Assembly: GCA_934167785.1 (NCBI GenBank)
Contig: CAKPLX010000069.1
Location: 1-5,099, forward strand
Source: an uncultured Bacilli bacterium
GTDB taxonomy: Bacteria; Bacillota_I; Bacilli_A; RF39; UBA660
Direction of reading: 5' to 3'
DNA: 5,099 bases
Part shown: piece after piece, positions 1-5,071 of the stretch
Layout: each line of letters opens with the position of its first letter
Position numbering within the stretch: position 1 is the stretch's first letter
Translations under genes and position numbers: made by a program
Notes under the pieces: generated by a model
The model's input: only the letters and a program-made list of their open reading frames with translations
What the model was told of the DNA's origin: nothing
Database searches by the model: none

Positions 1-75
1 GCGGAATAGGCAGACGCAAGGGACTTAAAATCCCTCGGGGGCAACTCCGTGCCGGTTCAAGTCCGGCCACCAGCA
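1..75 (+). tRNA. tRNA-Leu (anticodon UAA), 3' portion; integration target
   Basis: The window begins inside the D-arm; the 5' acceptor strand lies upstream of base 1. Visible parts are the D-stem GCG/CGC (1-3 with 15-17), the anticodon stem AGGGA/TCCCT (19-23 with 31-35) around loop CTTAAAA with anticodon TAA at 26-28, a long class II variable arm (36-50), the T-stem GCCGG/CCGGC (51-55 with 63-67) with loop TTCAAGT, the acceptor 3' strand CACCAGC (68-74) and discriminator A75. The long variable arm and the UAA anticodon identify leucine. CCA is not encoded: the next bases are TGA here and TTC in the reconstructed uninterrupted locus. Bases 56-75 belong to the attL repeat, so insertion leaves the tRNA sequence intact. 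Confidence 0.95.
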
Positions 76-76
76 T
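56..76 (+). repeat. attL: 21-bp direct repeat in the tRNA 3' end
   Basis: This 21-bp stretch is identical to 3964-3984. It starts at the T-loop (TTCAAGT) and runs through the T-stem 3' strand and acceptor 3' strand to the base after the discriminator. The match stops sharply on both sides (G55 versus A3963; G77 versus T3985). It is the crossover-side duplication expected from tyrosine recombinase integration. Confidence 0.93.
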
Positions 77-87
77 GAATGAGAGAG

Positions 88-125
88 TAGGAGAAACGTT
101 GATTTTACAGCGTTTCTCCTATTTT
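88..125 (+). terminator. Element-encoded terminator replacing the tRNA terminator
   Basis: TAGGAGAAACGTTG (88-101) pairs with CAGCGTTTCTCCTA (108-121), with one T·G wobble and loop ATTTTA, followed by TTTTC. It starts 12 bases after the tRNA end and lies inside the element, where the native terminator (now at 3985-4025) has been displaced. Its T-tail fits only plus-strand transcription, so it serves the tRNA rather than the convergent integrase transcript. Confidence 0.85.
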
Positions 126-140
126 CGTTACAGGGAAAAG

Positions 141-160
141 TTGTTTGTAATTGTTTGTAA
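141..160 (+). repeat. Left-end tandem TTGTTTGTAA pair (putative integrase arm sites)
   Basis: Two exact copies of the 10-mer TTGTTTGTAA (141-150, 151-160) lie 64 bases inside attL, just beyond the integrase stop codon. A matching pair in the same orientation lies at the right end (3885-3905). Paired short repeats near both ends are typical arm-type sites for the N-terminal domain of Tn916/lambda-type integrases. The binding role is inferred. Confidence 0.6.
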
Positions 161-169
161 AATTTTCCG

Positions 170-1381
170 TCAGTCTAACAGTGTTTTCATGGCATTTATG
201 GTTGCTTCGTCCGGGTTGTTTTTCCTTATGTAGAGCCACGTTGTCGCTGTGTCTGCATGACCTAACAGATAAGATATTTTGGTGATACTCACACCCTGTT
301 CATAAAGCAAGGTAGCCACGGTAAACCTTATTTGATGGCTAGAGCGGTACTTGATGCCTAAAGCATCACATACACGCTGTAACTCCTCGTTAAAGGTGTT
401 AGGAATCAGTTGTCTGCCATCCCTCATGAAAAGATATTCATTATTGGGATATAGGCGGTGAGCCTTTTCTACAATGGTCAGAGCCTTGTCGGTTAATGGA
501 ATCTGCCGAAAGCCCGTGGACTGATTTCCCTTGATGCGCTCTTCGTTGGTTATTTCTCCAACGGAGAAATTCATATCTTCGTCCATTTCGTAAGTGCCAC
601 GCATACTGCGGTTGATATACAAGAAACCATTCTCAATATCACTATACTTAATCGCAAGTAATTCACCGATCCTGACACACAGATAAAAGGATAACTGAAT
701 AGCAAGTGCATAGGCATCCTCACGCATAGATAAATACTCAAGAATCTTTTTGCGTTCCGTTATGGAATAATTATCTTTGGTGCTGTTCTTGGGCTTACAG
801 CGCTTACGAAAGGGCTTTAGGTCTACATCCGTCAGCGGATTATGTGGAATCAGCTTTAAGGACACAGAACGCTTGAAAATGCCGTTTAATACCACATTGA
901 TATTAGTCAGCCGTTTGGAAGTAATAGCAAAGTCGGCAGTAATGGCATAGAAAAACTTTTCTAAATGTGCAATCGTTATATCCTTGGTTTTCATTTCTGC
1001 CAACTCTGAATTTGCAATATAGCTTTTCCATTCATTTGCATTTTCACGAAGCGTTTTACTGTTAGTCTTTATTTCTTTCCGCCATAGCATCCACTCCCGA
1101 TAGCTTTCTGCTAAAGTGCGGTTTTGAGCGCCGAAGAAATGGTCATATAGCTTTAAGAGTAAAGCATCCCGACTATTGGCTGTAAATTGCTTACGGTTGA
1201 TTACAATGTAATATTGATTGATTTCTTCACGATATTTAATTTTTTCTAAATCACAGCATTGTGAGAGTAATTTTTCTAATTTCATATGCTCGTACAATTC
1301 TGCGATTCCTTCTAGTCCTAAAATACTACTGGAAGAATTGTTTTGCAATACATCTTCTATAGTCACATTAGAAATATCCAT
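170..1381 (-). CDS. int: Tyrosine recombinase (integrase)
   Basis: This 403-residue site-specific recombinase should catalyse integration and excision at tRNA-Leu by strand cleavage through a phosphotyrosine. Residues 1-90 form an N-terminal arm-binding-like region, 90-190 the SAM-like core-binding domain, and 200-403 the catalytic domain. The full catalytic set is readable: R237 (CVRIGEL), K284 (IKGNQSTGFR), H349 and R352 (SSHQIRF), H375 (LLGHADT) and nucleophile Y384 (TTWLYIR). Length and architecture fit phage/ICE integrases of Clostridia. The gene ends about 94 bp from attL. The ATG at 1381 gives the family-like N-terminus (a short leader, then a helix before the basic arm domain) but has no clear Shine-Dalgarno. 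A strong AAAGGAG further upstream (1509-1503) instead faces an in-frame ATG-TAG at 1495-1490, so the exact start is less certain than the function. Confidence 0.95.
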   Translation of the reverse strand: MDISNVTIEDVLQNNSSSSILGLEGIAELYEHMKLEKLLSQCCDLEKIKYREEINQYYIVINRKQFTANSRDALLLKLYDHFFGAQNRTLAESYREWMLWRKEIKTNSKTLRENANEWKSYIANSELAEMKTKDITIAHLEKFFYAITADFAITSKRLTNINVVLNGIFKRSVSLKLIPHNPLTDVDLKPFRKRCKPKNSTKDNYSITERKKILEYLSMREDAYALAIQLSFYLCVRIGELLAIKYSDIENGFLYINRSMRGTYEMDEDMNFSVGEITNEERIKGNQSTGFRQIPLTDKALTIVEKAHRLYPNNEYLFMRDGRQLIPNTFNEELQRVCDALGIKYRSSHQIRFTVATLLYEQGVSITKISYLLGHADTATTWLYIRKNNPDEATINAMKTLLD

Positions 1382-1489
1382 TGCATTTGGTAACGCAAAA
1401 AGGACTGTAATTAGGATATTAGGCTTTTAGGAAGCTGGGGGTTCGGTAATATAAGTTGTTCGGAATAATGGTATATTAGGTGTTATGCC

Positions 1490-1509
1490 CTACATGCGTA
1501 CACTCCTTT
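1490..1509 (-). promoter_or_regulatory. Shine-Dalgarno with start-stop (ATG-TAG) upstream of int
   Basis: On the minus strand AAAGGAG (1509-1503) is followed after 7 bases by ATG (1495-1493) and immediately by TAG (1492-1490). This ATG is in the same frame as the integrase start 114 bases downstream, with a second in-frame stop (TAA) between them. The best ribosome-binding site in the leader therefore leads to a one-codon ORF, while the integrase ATG lacks one. It may be a translational control element or the relic of a lost small ORF. Confidence 0.4.
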
Positions 1510-1623
1510 CTCATAAAATTTGTCTATGACATACCCTATATACATTCTTTTAAATAAAAAATTGTTTGTTTGAATTTGAGAGATATGGGAGAAATAATTT
1601 TTTTAAGAAGAAAGCGCCAGACT

Positions 1624-1656
1624 ACCATTCTAAAGAGTTTGGAATGGTTTTATTTT
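1624..1656 (+). terminator. Hairpin with T-rich tail (orphan terminator or origin structure)
   Basis: ACCATTCTAAA (1624-1634) pairs with TTTGGAATGGT (1638-1648) as an 11-bp stem with one T·G pair and loop GAG, followed by TTTATTTTC. It has the form of an intrinsic terminator on the plus strand, yet no gene precedes it on that strand, since the integrase and XRE genes are both minus. It may end an unannotated short RNA, or be a structural part of the iteron region that starts 22 bases on. Confidence 0.5.
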
Positions 1657-1670
1657 CAGAGTAGTGTTTT

Positions 1671-1815
1671 AATTTCTAAATGTGTCTTCTCCAATTTCTA
1701 GAAGTATCTTTTCTAATTTCTAAATTCATCTTTTCCAAAATCAAAAATTACATAGCGGAAGTAAAAATTTTAATTTCTAAAACCATCAATTCCAACTTCT
1801 AAATTTTGCAAGAGA
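1671..1815. repeat. 22-bp iteron array
   Basis: AATTTCTAAA-type motifs begin at 1671, 1693, 1715, 1772 and 1794, giving exact 22-bp spacing within two blocks (1671-1736 and 1772-1815). The second half of each unit is also conserved, roughly (T/C)(A/G)TCTTTTCC. A 35-bp segment of poor similarity (1737-1771) separates the blocks, and weaker relatives may lie at about 1627 and 1652. Repeats every two helical turns suggest cooperative binding of one protein along one DNA face, as in plasmid iterons. The unit is not a coding repeat, because 22 is not a multiple of 3 and all frames close. Confidence 0.8.
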
Positions 1816-1984
1816 AAAGAAACGCATAGACAATACAATGAAAAAAGGAAAAACAATTAACGAAAATAAGAACAACTGATTTTATAGGTGCATTTTATGA
1901 ACAAATAAAACAAACATATAAACAAACGTTTTAGCAAATAAAAAAATAATTTTGTAAAAAAGGGGTATTTTACGGTGGTTAAAA

Positions 1985-2029
1985 GCAAAAAAATATGCGT
2001 TTCGTTTTTTTGCTCATTTTCGAAACGCA
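1985..2029 (-). terminator. Intrinsic terminator downstream of the XRE gene
   Basis: TGCGTTTCG (1996-2004) and CGAAACGCA (2021-2029) form a perfect 9-bp inverted repeat around a 16-base loop. On the minus strand it is followed by TATTTTTTTGC, a T-tail. It lies 55 bases past the stop codon of the minus-strand XRE gene, in the right orientation to end that transcript. The large loop makes it weaker than a classic terminator. Confidence 0.6.
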
Positions 2030-2083
2030 AAAAGTAAACAAATAAAATTGTGTGACAGAACAAAACAATTAGAAAGTAAAAAT

Positions 2084-2323
2084 CTACCTTTTGAAAAATT
2101 CGTTAAAATCACATTGGAAAATATCCGTGAGTGCTATGAGCATTTCAACAGTGGGGTTGTTTCTGCCTTTTTCCACCTTACTGAAAATACCAGTATTAAC
2201 ATTTATATCCAGTAACTGTAACTTTGCTATTACATCCACGGCTTTCAGACCACGCTCTTTGCGTAGTCTCCGTATATTTGTTCCTACTATTGGGTTGTTG
2301 TGTTGATTTATTCTTTCAGCCAT
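2084..2323 (-). CDS. XRE-family helix-turn-helix repressor
   Basis: This 79-residue DNA-binding protein consists almost entirely of one Cro/C1-type HTH domain (residues about 14-75). The pattern IRRLRKERGL...VIAKL...GIFSKVEKGRNNPTVEMLIALTDIF is the typical five-helix fold with the 'S..E.G...P....L..L...F' signature; the recognition helix is around 43-52. No protease or dimerisation domain is attached. The start chosen is ATG at 2323, preceded by AGAGGTG five bases upstream; an upstream in-frame ATG at 2353 has no such site. It is transcribed divergently from the membrane-protein operon, and paired 16-bp repeats occupy the intergenic space, so it most likely represses that operon and its own gene. 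Whether it also controls integrase is unknown. A terminator-like hairpin follows it. Confidence 0.88.
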   Translation of the reverse strand: MAERINQHNNPIVGTNIRRLRKERGLKAVDVIAKLQLLDINVNTGIFSKVEKGRNNPTVEMLIALTDIFQCDFNEFFKR

Positions 2324-2346
2324 ATTTACACCTCTGTTGAAATTGT

Positions 2347-2384
2347 TGTCCAAAATAGCAGTAAAAAGTGTCCAAAATGGCAGT
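2347..2384. promoter_or_regulatory. Paired 16-bp operators between XRE gene and membrane operon
   Basis: TGTCCAAAATAGCAGT (2347-2362) and TGTCCAAAATGGCAGT (2369-2384) match at 15 of 16 positions as direct repeats with a 22-bp period, two helical turns. They lie between the divergent starts. The right copy covers the putative -35 of the operon promoter and the left copy lies 24 bp upstream of the XRE start, so a bound XRE dimer could silence both directions. Confidence 0.72.
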
Positions 2385-2397
2385 TTTGTGATATAAT
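2369..2397 (+). promoter_or_regulatory. Extended -10 promoter of the membrane-protein operon
   Basis: TATAAT (2392-2397) matches the sigma-A -10 consensus perfectly and is preceded by TG at 2389-2390 (extended -10). The hexamer 17 bases upstream, TGTCCA (2369-2374), is a poor -35 that coincides with the right operator. Transcription would start near 2404, about 38 bases before the first ATG used, consistent with a repressible promoter. Confidence 0.75.
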
Positions 2398-2441
2398 GTC
2401 ACATGAATTTAATTTTATTACATAAGAAAGGTTGGTGCGTT

Positions 2442-3293
2442 ATGAAAAATTATTGTGAGAAATGTGGAACAGAACTGATTGATGGGGTATGCCCGAAGTG
2501 TGTCCAAAAAGAAGGACAGACCGAAAGCAAGTACGGAGGGAAGTACAAAAGCCTGTTTATGTCACCAAATGAAAAGCTGGTTACGGTTTTAGGAAATTCC
2601 TATGTAGAAAACTTCTTTCAAGATGGTACGGTCAGAAATGGATTTGCTGTTGTGAGTGATAAGCGTGCTTATTTTCAAGGGAATAATTATTATATAAGCC
2701 ACGATGCAAAGGGAAATAAGAAGATAATTAAAAATCAGCAATCCAGAACAGTTGATTTAAAGGATGTCACTGGCACGGGAACAGACAGTTACACTAATAT
2801 AGCGTGGAAAATATGGGGCTTTATCAGTTTGATTGTAGTAGTTTTTGGTTTAATCTGCTTTTGGACTATGACCGCTCATGCGGCAGAATCTCAACCTGTT
2901 TCTGCATCGGCATCGTCAATGGGTTCAATAGATGTTATTTTACAACTGGTATTGTTTGCAATTCCTACGTTTTGTTTTTATATGTATCAGAGGTCAAAGG
3001 TATCATTGATTACCATTCAGTATGCCGGTGGTGAAATTGGTTTTGACAAGAATTGGTTTACACAACAGGAAATAGATTTATTCCAAAAGCAACTTCGTCT
3101 TGCGAAAGATAAAGCTATTGAAGCCAGTGAAAATGCGGTCGCAAATAAGTTACAGGAAGCTGTAGCAAGTATGGCACAGTCGGCTTCTTCCTCAAACAGT
3201 AAAGCGGATGAACTTACCAAACTGGTAGATTTGTTACAGAAGGGAGTAATTACACAGGAAGAATTTAACAAAATGAAAAAGGAAATGATTTAA
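2442..3293 (+). CDS. Zinc-ribbon, split PH-like, two-TM, SHOCT-domain membrane protein
   Basis: This 283-residue protein is of unknown function. An N-terminal zinc ribbon (C5, C8, C17, C20; CEKC and CPKC) is followed by a beta-rich PH-like segment (about 36-115, with GFAVVSDKRAYF and VDLKDVTGTG), TM1 (about 121-143), a Ser/Ala-rich loop, TM2 (about 163-183), a segment resembling the last PH strands plus C-terminal helix (187-225; VSLITIQYAGGEIGF, then an amphipathic helix), a helical linker, and a SHOCT motif (255-283; LTKLVDLLQKGVITQEEFNKMKKEMI). The PH fold thus seems interrupted by a membrane hairpin, with both ends likely cytoplasmic. The start at 2442 follows GAAAGG (10-base spacing) and gives the canonical zinc-ribbon N-terminus; an in-frame ATG at 2403 falls at the expected transcription start and is rejected. 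It is the first gene of an XRE-controlled operon, with the next gene 2 bp downstream. Domains are recognised by pattern; a lipid-sensing or exclusion role is only inferred. Confidence 0.85.
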   Translation: MKNYCEKCGTELIDGVCPKCVQKEGQTESKYGGKYKSLFMSPNEKLVTVLGNSYVENFFQDGTVRNGFAVVSDKRAYFQGNNYYISHDAKGNKKIIKNQQSRTVDLKDVTGTGTDSYTNIAWKIWGFISLIVVVFGLICFWTMTAHAAESQPVSASASSMGSIDVILQLVLFAIPTFCFYMYQRSKVSLITIQYAGGEIGFDKNWFTQQEIDLFQKQLRLAKDKAIEASENAVANKLQEAVASMAQSASSSNSKADELTKLVDLLQKGVITQEEFNKMKKEMI

Positions 3294-3295
3294 TT

Positions 3296-3871
3296 ATGGC
3301 AGAAGAGATTAGTGCGAAAGCCATAACAGGAAATTCAGCAAACCTAACTATGACGAAAGAATATCTTGTAGTAAAGGGAAATCATTTTCAAGTGAAAAAT
3401 GGTTATTTGAACCGCTCAAATCAGACACAGGCGATTTCCGTAAAAGATATTTTGAGCATGGAATATCTGACATTGCGCTCTAAAAGGCTATTAATTCTCT
3501 TTATGATTTTAATGACATTCGTGGTATTTGGCGGTGTCGGTATAAGAAAAACACTGTCAGTCACAAGGCAGATTGACAAGGAAGTACAGAAAATAGAAAA
3601 TGTCTATAATTATGTAACGGATGAAGATATTGATATTAGCGTTACAAGCGCTGTAGGAAGTGTTTTTTCTAAAATGGGAATAAAGGGAATTATAATAGCG
3701 TATATGGTTTTGGTTATGGGAAGTATAGGCTGTTTTGCGCTTTACTGGCTTAAGCCGTTTCGGGTACTGTATATTTCCTCATTGGGAATGATAATTGCGG
3801 TGGAACGAAGATTTTATAATAAAGCGCAGTTAGATAGTATCGTGAAAGAATGGAAAATGCAGTTCCGGTAA
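3296..3871 (+). CDS. Two-TM membrane protein with split PH-like domain
   Basis: This 191-residue protein of unknown function begins 2 bp after the stop of the preceding gene with only a weak GGA upstream, so it is probably translationally coupled. It has an N-terminal beta-rich segment (about 8-60; LTMTKEYLVVKGNHFQVKNG, ISVKDILSMEYL), TM1 (64-83), a charged loop (84-128) probably outside the cell, TM2 (130-152), and a C-terminal segment (154-190; FRVLYISSLGMIIAVERRFYN, then the helix KAQLDSIVKEW). The two terminal segments look like halves of one PH-like fold split by the membrane hairpin, the same plan as its upstream partner but without zinc ribbon and SHOCT. The shared topology suggests that the two form a hetero-complex in the membrane. 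It is the last cargo gene before the right end. Membrane assignment is firm; fold and function are inference. Confidence 0.8.
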   Translation: MAEEISAKAITGNSANLTMTKEYLVVKGNHFQVKNGYLNRSNQTQAISVKDILSMEYLTLRSKRLLILFMILMTFVVFGGVGIRKTLSVTRQIDKEVQKIENVYNYVTDEDIDISVTSAVGSVFSKMGIKGIIIAYMVLVMGSIGCFALYWLKPFRVLYISSLGMIIAVERRFYNKAQLDSIVKEWKMQFR

Positions 3872-3884
3872 GTGGTTGGAGGAA

Positions 3885-3905
3885 ATGTTTGTAATTTGTT
3901 TGTAA
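3885..3905 (+). repeat. Right-end TTGTTTGTAA pair (putative integrase arm sites)
   Basis: ATGTTTGTAA (3885-3894) and TTGTTTGTAA (3896-3905) repeat the left-end motif in the same orientation, with 11-bp spacing and one mismatch in the first copy. They end 58 bases before attR, close to the 64-base gap at the left end. The near-symmetric placement supports an integrase arm-site role. Confidence 0.6.
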
Positions 3906-3909
3906 CGAA

Positions 3910-3937
3910 AAGAAGGAACCGCAGAAATCTCCTTTTT
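3910..3937 (+). terminator. Weak hairpin after the membrane operon
   Basis: AAGAAGGA (3910-3917) can pair with TCCTTTTT (3930-3937) around a 12-base loop, with one G·T pair; the T-run forms part of the stem. It is a marginal terminator for the operon, and the strong hairpin beyond attR would catch any read-through. Confidence 0.35.
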
Positions 3938-3963
3938 ATGCGTATTCTGACAGCGGGGAAACA

Positions 3964-3984
3964 TTCAAGTCCGGCCACCAGCAT
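3964..3984 (+). repeat. attR: 21-bp duplicate of the tRNA-Leu 3' end
   Basis: This 21-bp stretch is identical to 56-76 and marks the distal end of the element. Upstream bases do not continue the tRNA (no variable arm or anticodon arm), so this is a fragment and not a second tRNA gene. The bases after it (TTCCTC...) run straight into the strong terminator expected behind an uninterrupted tRNA gene. Confidence 0.93.
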
Positions 3985-4025
3985 TCCTCAAATCCTTGAA
4001 AATCAAGGGTTTGAGGATTTTTTTT
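3985..4025 (+). terminator. Displaced native terminator of the tRNA-Leu gene
   Basis: CCTCAAATCCTTGA (3986-3999) pairs with TCAAGGGTTTGAGG (4003-4016), with one T·G pair, loop AAA and an extra T3985-A4017 pair, followed by eight T (4018-4025). It begins 2 bases after the tRNA discriminator copy in attR, the expected place for the original tRNA terminator. In the integrated state it can end the element's cargo operon instead. Confidence 0.92.
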
Positions 4026-4055
4026 AGGGTGACTTTAGGGTGACTTTAGGGTGAC
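4023..4055 (+). repeat. Three tandem copies of an 11-bp repeat
   Basis: TTTAGGGTGAC occurs three times without gaps (4023-4033, 4034-4044, 4045-4055), the first overlapping the terminator T-run. CCTAAAG at 4060-4066 inversely matches CTTTAGG at 4044-4050. GGGTGACT recurs at the window edge (5092-5099), beyond the Rpn gene. This lies in the host flank, outside the attR boundary. Confidence 0.85.
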
Positions 4056-4252
4056 CTAGCCTAAAGCTATGCGCACCTTTTCTAAATAATCTGGTTTTGT
4101 AAATTTTTAAAATTTTTTCTGTATTCATTCGGTTATAGATTCAAACATATAAATGATCACGTCTTTGGAATATCCACCACACATTTTTCAGAGAAATTTA
4201 ATTGCAGTAGAAAGTGCAACATGATAATATGAACTTAGAAAGAGGGGAAACT

Positions 4253-5071
4253 ATGGCAGAAGATAAAAACAGCAGGGTTATACAGAACCAGGACAGGATC
4301 AACAAGCTGATTGATGGACTTACTTTATTCGATGATGACCTGATGAGCCGGGTATTTGATAAGAATATAGAAGCAACGGAGCTATTGCTTAGAATCATTT
4401 TGGAGAGAAAGATCAAGGTTATCAGTGTAAGCGGACAGGAAGAAATGAAAAGCGCTGCAGTCGGGGGACGTAATATCACACTTGATGTACATGCACTGGA
4501 TGAAAACGGAGAGAAAATGGACATTGAGGTACAGGGAAACTCCGAAGGTGCTCACATAAGGAGAGCAAGATACCATAGCAGTGTCCTTGATTCCAGAATG
4601 TTGAAAGAAGGTCAGGAATTTAAGGAAATCAAGGATTCTTATGTAATCTTTATTTATAAGCGTGACAAATTTCAAGAGGGTTTGCCATTGTACCATATTG
4701 ACCGATATGTAAGAGAGACCGGGAAGCTTTTTGAGGATGGATCACATATAATTTATGTAAACGGCAACTATAAGGGTGATGATGAAATCGGACATCTTAT
4801 GCAGGACTTTCATCAGACAGACCCCGATAATATGCATTACAAAGAACTGTCACAGGGAGTAAGACATTTCAAAGAAGTAGAGGAAGGACGTGATACCATG
4901 TGTGAAGCAGTACAGGAATATGCAAAGGAATATGCAAAAACGGAAAAGGCAGAGTTAGTTGAAAACTTTATGAAGAATATGAATTTAACTTTGAAGCAGG
5001 CGCTTGATGCAGCCGGTATCCAGGGGGAAGAAAGAGAAGCAATTATTCAGCTATTGCAAAAACAGGAGTAG
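4253..5071 (+). CDS. Rpn-family PD-(D/E)XK nuclease / putative transposase
   Basis: This 272-residue protein belongs to the recombination-promoting nuclease family (TIGR01784/PDDEXK_2 type), whose studied members are metal-dependent DNA endonucleases linked to RecA-independent recombination and, in some cases, phage defence. The core shows an N-terminal helix (35-50), catalytic D78 (RNITLDVHA) and the DIEVQ strand with E92 and Q94 (the family's ExQ variant of ExK), then the conserved RARYHSSVLDSRML helix (104-116) and the YVIFIYKRD strand (130-138). The C-terminal part (205-272) is helical and charged, with a repeated EYAKEYAKTEK stretch and an end resembling the 'gls.eqal..agi' tail of the family. 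ATG at 4253 follows AGAGGGG at 5-base spacing; the in-frame GTG at 4214 has no such site. Length is normal and the gene looks intact. It lies outside the element, in the host flank, and is monocistronic here. No terminal inverted repeats are visible around it. Confidence 0.88.
   Translation: MAEDKNSRVIQNQDRINKLIDGLTLFDDDLMSRVFDKNIEATELLLRIILERKIKVISVSGQEEMKSAAVGGRNITLDVHALDENGEKMDIEVQGNSEGAHIRRARYHSSVLDSRMLKEGQEFKEIKDSYVIFIYKRDKFQEGLPLYHIDRYVRETGKLFEDGSHIIYVNGNYKGDDEIGHLMQDFHQTDPDNMHYKELSQGVRHFKEVEEGRDTMCEAVQEYAKEYAKTEKAELVENFMKNMNLTLKQALDAAGIQGEEREAIIQLLQKQE

Larger units (their letters stand above)
1382..2083. other. AT-rich non-coding core of the element (origin- or control-like)
   Basis: About 700 bp with no convincing gene. 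In order it holds the integrase leader (1382-1510) with an unused SD and start-stop codon pair, a hairpin with T-tail (1624-1656), an array of 22-bp iterons (1671-1815), a very A/T-rich stretch (about 1830-2080), and a hairpin with a minus-strand T-tail (1985-2029). ORFs here are short and follow the base bias. Iterons next to AT-rich DNA resemble a replication origin or a multi-site regulatory region, but no initiator gene is encoded in the element. Confidence 0.6.
56..3984. mobile_element. 3.9-kb tRNA-Leu-integrated mini genomic element
   Basis: The element is bounded by a perfect 21-bp direct repeat (56-76 and 3964-3984) derived from the tRNA 3' end; one repeat plus the interior is 3,908 bp. 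A complete tyrosine recombinase lies next to the tRNA-proximal end and is transcribed toward it, the usual layout of tRNA-targeting integrative elements. The interior holds only the integrase, an XRE regulator, a two-gene membrane-protein operon and an AT-rich non-coding region with iterons. No excisionase, Rep, relaxase, packaging or capsid gene is visible. It could be a self-contained minimal integrative element, a satellite using a helper for transfer, or the remnant of a larger element; the intact genes and ends argue against advanced decay. Confidence 0.9.

Noticed and set aside
1585..1701. 38-residue plus-strand ORF running into the iterons
   Set aside because: Weak start context, ends within the iteron array, crosses the hairpin, and shows no recognisable family; most likely chance.
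1671..1815. Possible CRISPR array
   Set aside because: Units are contiguous 22-bp degenerate repeats with no distinct spacers and no cas genes.
1857..2063. 68-residue minus-strand ORF in the AT-rich region
   Set aside because: Composition is Phe/Leu/Tyr/Lys runs driven by A/T bias, no ribosome-binding site or recognisable domain, and it overlaps the hairpin after the XRE gene.
2324..2353. Ten-residue N-terminal extension of the XRE protein from ATG at 2353
   Set aside because: No ribosome-binding site before it, and it would read into the left operator; the ATG at 2323 has AGAGGTG at good spacing.
3964..3984. Second tRNA gene at the right end
   Set aside because: Only the 21-bp 3' fragment is present; upstream sequence has no anticodon or D arm.
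4198..4524. 108-residue ORF antisense to the Rpn gene
   Set aside because: Shadow of a well-supported coding frame with family motifs on the other strand; Ser/Leu-rich with no domain.
4253..5071. Rpn gene as part of the tRNA-Leu element
   Set aside because: It lies beyond attR and the displaced tRNA terminator, so it belongs to the pre-insertion locus.
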